From NCBI GenBank assembly GCA_051009035.1, contig JBPCWY010000229.1, positions 1 through 14,781 on the forward strand: DNA of 14,781 bases, read 5' to 3'. The translations under genes were made by a program, and so were the position numbers. Source of the stretch: Persebacter sp051009035 (GTDB lineage Bacteria > Pseudomonadota > Gammaproteobacteria > Tethybacterales > Persebacteraceae). This document shows positions 12,112-14,781 of the stretch, piece by piece. The notes under the pieces are model-generated. The model did not search any database. It was not told the DNA's origin and was given only the letters and a program-made list of their open reading frames with translations. How positions within the stretch are numbered: the first letter of the stretch is position 1; each line of letters starts with the position of its first letter.

Positions 12112-14744
12112 TATTCTTCGCCGCCGTCCTCTTCTTCCGCGATGCGCGCGACTCCGGTAAGGCGGCTTCCGGCGTCAAGGCGAATCAGCGAAAACCCCTG
12201 CGTGCTGCGCCCTTGTTTGCGGATTTGGTTCATGTTCGTGCGCACCAAAACGCCGCTGTCGGTAATCAGCATCAAATCGTCCCCGTCGTGCGCCAAAGTC
12301 GCGCCGACTACCGCGGCGTCTTTATTTCTGTTTTGCAGCTGCATCGCAATCACGCCGTAACCGCGCCGCCCTTTTACCGGAAACTCCGCGGCGTTCGTGC
12401 GTTTGCCGCGCCCGTTGTCGGCGGCGATTAATAGGGCGTGGCTTTTCGCTTGTTCTTCGGACAACGCCAGCATGGAAACGATATGCCCTTTTTCGTTTTC
12501 CTTAAAATTCATGCTGGAAACGCCGCGCGCCGTCCGCCCCAATGCGCGCAAAGTATTCGCGGCAAAACGCAAAACTTTTCCGCGGTTGGAAAACAAAAGT
12601 ATCGTGCCGTTGTCGTCTATTAAATCGGCGTTGATGAGCCGGTCGTCCCCGTCCAAATTAATGGCGATGATGCCGTTGCTACGGGTGTTGGCGAACGCAT
12701 TGAGCGGCGTTTTTTTGACCACGCCCTTGGCGGTGGCAAACGCGACAAAACGCCCGCCGTCAAAATTGTCCACGGGCAAAACGGTTTGCACCGCTTCGTC
12801 TTCCTGCAAATTAAGCAATCCGACAATCGGCTGCCCGCGCGCGGTGCGCGATGCGGGCGGCAACTCGTATACTTTTTTGCAATACACGCGCCCCATGTTG
12901 GTAAACAACAAAAGATAATCGTGCGTGCTGGCGACAAACAGGCGGTTGATAAAATCGTCTTCGCGCGTGCCGGCGGCTTGTTTGCCGCGCCCGCCGCGCC
13001 GTTGCGCGCGGTAATCGGAAACCGGCTGGCGTTTGACATAACCGCGGTGCGAAAAAGTAACCATCATGTCTTCTTCGGCGATAAGGTTTTCCTTGTCCAA
13101 TGCGCTGTTGTCAAAATCGGATATTTCGCTGCGGCGCGGCGAAGAATACGCGCTTTTTACTTCGCGCAATTCGTCCCCAATCACGCCGTCAATTTTTTCC
13201 GGACTCGCCAACAACGACAGCCGCGCCGTAATTTCGTCCACCGCCGCGGCGTAATCGGCGGAGATTTTGCCGCGCTCCATTGCGGTCAACCGCGCAAGGC
13301 GCAGGTCCAATATCGCCTTTGCCTGCGCGGGCGAAAATAAATATCCGCCGCTTTTGCCTTTTTGCAAACCGCGCGACATGTCCGCGCCTTCGGGCATCGC
13401 ATCCGCCGGGCTCGGCAAACGCGCCAGCATCGTCGCGACTTCCCCGGCTTTCCAAGCGCGCGCCAGCATTTCTTTTTCGGCTTCCGCCGGAGAGGACGCG
13501 TTTTTAATCAAGTTAACAATTTCGTCAATATTCGCCGCAACCACCGCGTATCCTTCCAGCAAATGCGCGCGCGCCCGCGCCCGCCGCAATTCAAAAACGG
13601 CGCGGCGCACCACCACTTCGCGGCGGTGGCGCAAAAAACACAGCAACAACTCTTTCAATCCCAGCAGGCGCGGCGTCCCGCCGACCAGCGCGACCATATT
13701 AATGGAAAAATTATCCTGCATCTGCGTTTCTTTATACAGGTTATTCAAAATCACTTCGGCGTTTTCGTTGCGGCGCAATTCAATCACCACGCGGATTCCG
13801 GAGCGGTCCGATTCGTCCCGCAAATCGGAAATGCCTTCAAGTTTTTTATCCCGCGCGAGTTCGGCAATGCGCGAAATCAGCGCCGCCTTGTTGACTTGGT
13901 AGGGCAATTCGTCAATCACAATCGCCTGTTTGCCGCCGGGCGCTTCCGTCAACAATTCCGCCTTTCCTTTTTTCTTTTTATCCAAAGATTCAAAATGCGT
14001 TTTGGCGCGCATCACGACCCGCCCGCGCCCCGTCCGATACGCCTCGCGCACCCCGCCAAGCCCGGAAAGCATGCCGCCGGTGGGAAAATCCGGCGCGGGC
14101 ATCGCTTTTTGCAAATCGTCCGCTTCGCATTCCGGGTCTTCCAAAAGCATCAGCGCGGCGTCCGCCGTTTCGCCCAAATTATGCGGCGGGATATTTGTCG
14201 CCATTCCCACGGCGATGCCGGACGACCCGTTAACCAAAAGATTCGGATAACGCGCGGGCAATACCTGCGGCTCCATTTCCGCGCCGTCATAATTCGGCGA
14301 AAAATCCACCGTTTCTTTGTCAATATCGGCAAGCAGCGTGTGGGTGATTTTTGCCATGCGCACTTCGGTATAACGCATCGCGGCGGGGTTGTCGCCGTCT
14401 ACGGAGCCGAAGTTGCCTTGTCCGTCCACCAGCATTTCGCGCATGGAAAAATTCTGCGCCATGCGGACGAGGGCGTCATAAACGGCGTCCTGCCCATGCG
14501 GGTGGTATTTACCCAAAACATCACCGACAATGCGCGCCGATTTTTTGTAAGGTTTGTTAAAATCGTTGCCGACTTCGTGCATCGCAAACAGCGTCCGCCG
14601 ATGCACGGGTTTGAGCCCGTCCCGCGCATCGGGCAACGCCCGCCCGACAATCACGCTCATGGCGTAATCCAAATAAGAGCTTTCCATGCGCTCTTTCAAA
14701 CTGACCGGCTGCAATTTTTGCGCAAAATCCACGGCGTCGCTCAC
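12111..14744 (-). CDS. gyrA: DNA gyrase subunit A
   Basis: An 877-residue breakage-reunion subunit of DNA gyrase, which introduces negative supercoils together with GyrB. The DNA-binding winged helix and quinolone region are at about 60-125, with HPHG at 81-84. The catalytic Tyr is Y125 in AAMRYTEVRM. The tower and coiled-coil region follows to about 510. The C-terminal beta-pinwheel starts with the GyrA box QRRGGRG (581-587), which separates GyrA from ParC. Length is normal for GyrA. GTG 14744 is chosen as start because AAGGA lies seven bases upstream. The TTG at 14771 would make the SD part of the coding region. The residues equivalent to E. coli Asp82-Ser83 are Gln85-Asp86, while the acidic Asp90 (E. 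coli Asp87) is kept. The acidic tail (EEEDGGEE) is typical. A glycosyltransferase gene follows with 1-bp overlap. Confidence 0.97.
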   Translation of the reverse strand: MSDAVDFAQKLQPVSLKERMESSYLDYAMSVIVGRALPDARDGLKPVHRRTLFAMHEVGNDFNKPYKKSARIVGDVLGKYHPHGQDAVYDALVRMAQNFSMREMLVDGQGNFGSVDGDNPAAMRYTEVRMAKITHTLLADIDKETVDFSPNYDGAEMEPQVLPARYPNLLVNGSSGIAVGMATNIPPHNLGETADAALMLLEDPECEADDLQKAMPAPDFPTGGMLSGLGGVREAYRTGRGRVVMRAKTHFESLDKKKKGKAELLTEAPGGKQAIVIDELPYQVNKAALISRIAELARDKKLEGISDLRDESDRSGIRVVIELRRNENAEVILNNLYKETQMQDNFSINMVALVGGTPRLLGLKELLLCFLRHRREVVVRRAVFELRRARARAHLLEGYAVVAANIDEIVNLIKNASSPAEAEKEMLARAWKAGEVATMLARLPSPADAMPEGADMSRGLQKGKSGGYLFSPAQAKAILDLRLARLTAMERGKISADYAAAVDEITARLSLLASPEKIDGVIGDELREVKSAYSSPRRSEISDFDNSALDKENLIAEEDMMVTFSHRGYVKRQPVSDYRAQRRGGRGKQAAGTREDDFINRLFVASTHDYLLLFTNMGRVYCKKVYELPPASRTARGQPIVGLLNLQEDEAVQTVLPVDNFDGGRFVAFATAKGVVKKTPLNAFANTRSNGIIAINLDGDDRLINADLIDDNGTILLFSNRGKVLRFAANTLRALGRTARGVSSMNFKENEKGHIVSMLALSEEQAKSHALLIAADNGRGKRTNAAEFPVKGRRGYGVIAMQLQNRNKDAAVVGATLAHDGDDLMLITDSGVLVRTNMNQIRKQGRSTQGFSLIRLDAGSRLTGVARIAEEEDGGEE

Positions 14745-14751
14745 GGCAATA

Positions 14752-14756
14752 TCCTT
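14752..14756 (-). promoter_or_regulatory. Shine-Dalgarno sequence of gyrA
   Basis: Read on the minus strand, AAGGA lies seven bases before GTG 14744. It decides this GTG as the start codon over the TTG at 14771, which has only a T-rich upstream region. Confidence 0.7.
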
Positions 14757-14771
14757 TTTTCGGAAAAACAA

Positions 14772-14780
14772 AATAAAGCA
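14772..14780 (-). promoter_or_regulatory. Possible extended -10 of gyrA at the window edge
   Basis: On the minus strand the bases read TGCTTTATT, a TG-extended hexamer with four of six -10 matches. Transcription would start near 14765, giving a leader of about 21 nt containing the SD. The -35 region is outside the window, so this is weak. Confidence 0.3.
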
Positions 14781-14781
14781 T

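Noticed and set aside
14745..14781. TTG 14771 start for gyrA, and an overlapping minus-strand frame opening at ATG 14781
   Set aside because: A proper SD (AAGGA) precedes GTG 14744; the ATG frame is out of register with GyrA.

Overview
The window is about 14.8 kb of Gram-negative, probably proteobacterial, chromosome. The outer-membrane style lipoprotein protease, the GyrA sequence with its gyrase-specific QRRGGRG box, and the SD and extended -10 signals all fit this. The GyrA N-terminal wording (for example a GNDFNKPYKKSARIVGDV-like stretch and DIDKETVDF) reads to me as gamma/betaproteobacterial rather than alphaproteobacterial, but that is an impression from memory and not a placement. Six complete genes, one 3' gene remnant at the left edge and an essentially complete gyrA at the right edge fill the window. 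No tRNA, rRNA, CRISPR array or transposase was seen. No gene-free stretch exceeds 300 bases.

Left and central part (1-8136, all + strand): a quaternary-amine utilisation cluster. A ProX/OpuAC-like periplasmic binding protein (359-1282) is followed by a strong intrinsic terminator, a ProV-like ATPase (1371-2399), and a permease (2396-4333) that carries two complete permease domains in one chain. Next comes a 784-residue fusion (4496-6850) with two DUF1989-like domains, the first degenerate, in front of a full GcvT aminomethyltransferase. A betaine-homocysteine methyltransferase-like zinc enzyme (7072-8136) follows. Read together: import of glycine betaine or a related compound, transfer of one methyl group to homocysteine by the BHMT-like protein, and tetrahydrofolate-linked processing of the demethylated product or of another C1 compound by the DUF1989-GcvT protein. 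The flavin oxidase normally needed for dimethylglycine or sarcosine is not in the window. The 39-residue gene remnant at the left edge could belong to such a gene, but this is weakly supported.

Middle (8424-10937, + strand): a lipoprotein subtilisin-like protein with three near-identical 96-bp Cys-rich repeats after the lipobox, an S8 protease domain in which the catalytic Asp position reads Gly, and a C-terminal region ending in Phe like an outer-membrane beta-barrel (NalP/SphB1-like layout).

Right part (14744-11026, - strand): gyrA followed, with a 1-bp stop/start overlap, by a GT2-GtrA fusion glycosyltransferase. The GyrA quinolone-determining region has Gln-Asp where E. coli has Asp82-Ser83.

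Regulatory signals: candidate promoters before the binding protein, the DUF1989-GcvT fusion, BHMT and the protease share an extended -10 of the form TGnTATNNT with poor or no -35. The fusion gene may be transcribed leaderless. Short inverted repeats of the ATTCCC/GGGAAT type occur in several intergenic spaces and look like remnants of a dispersed repeat.
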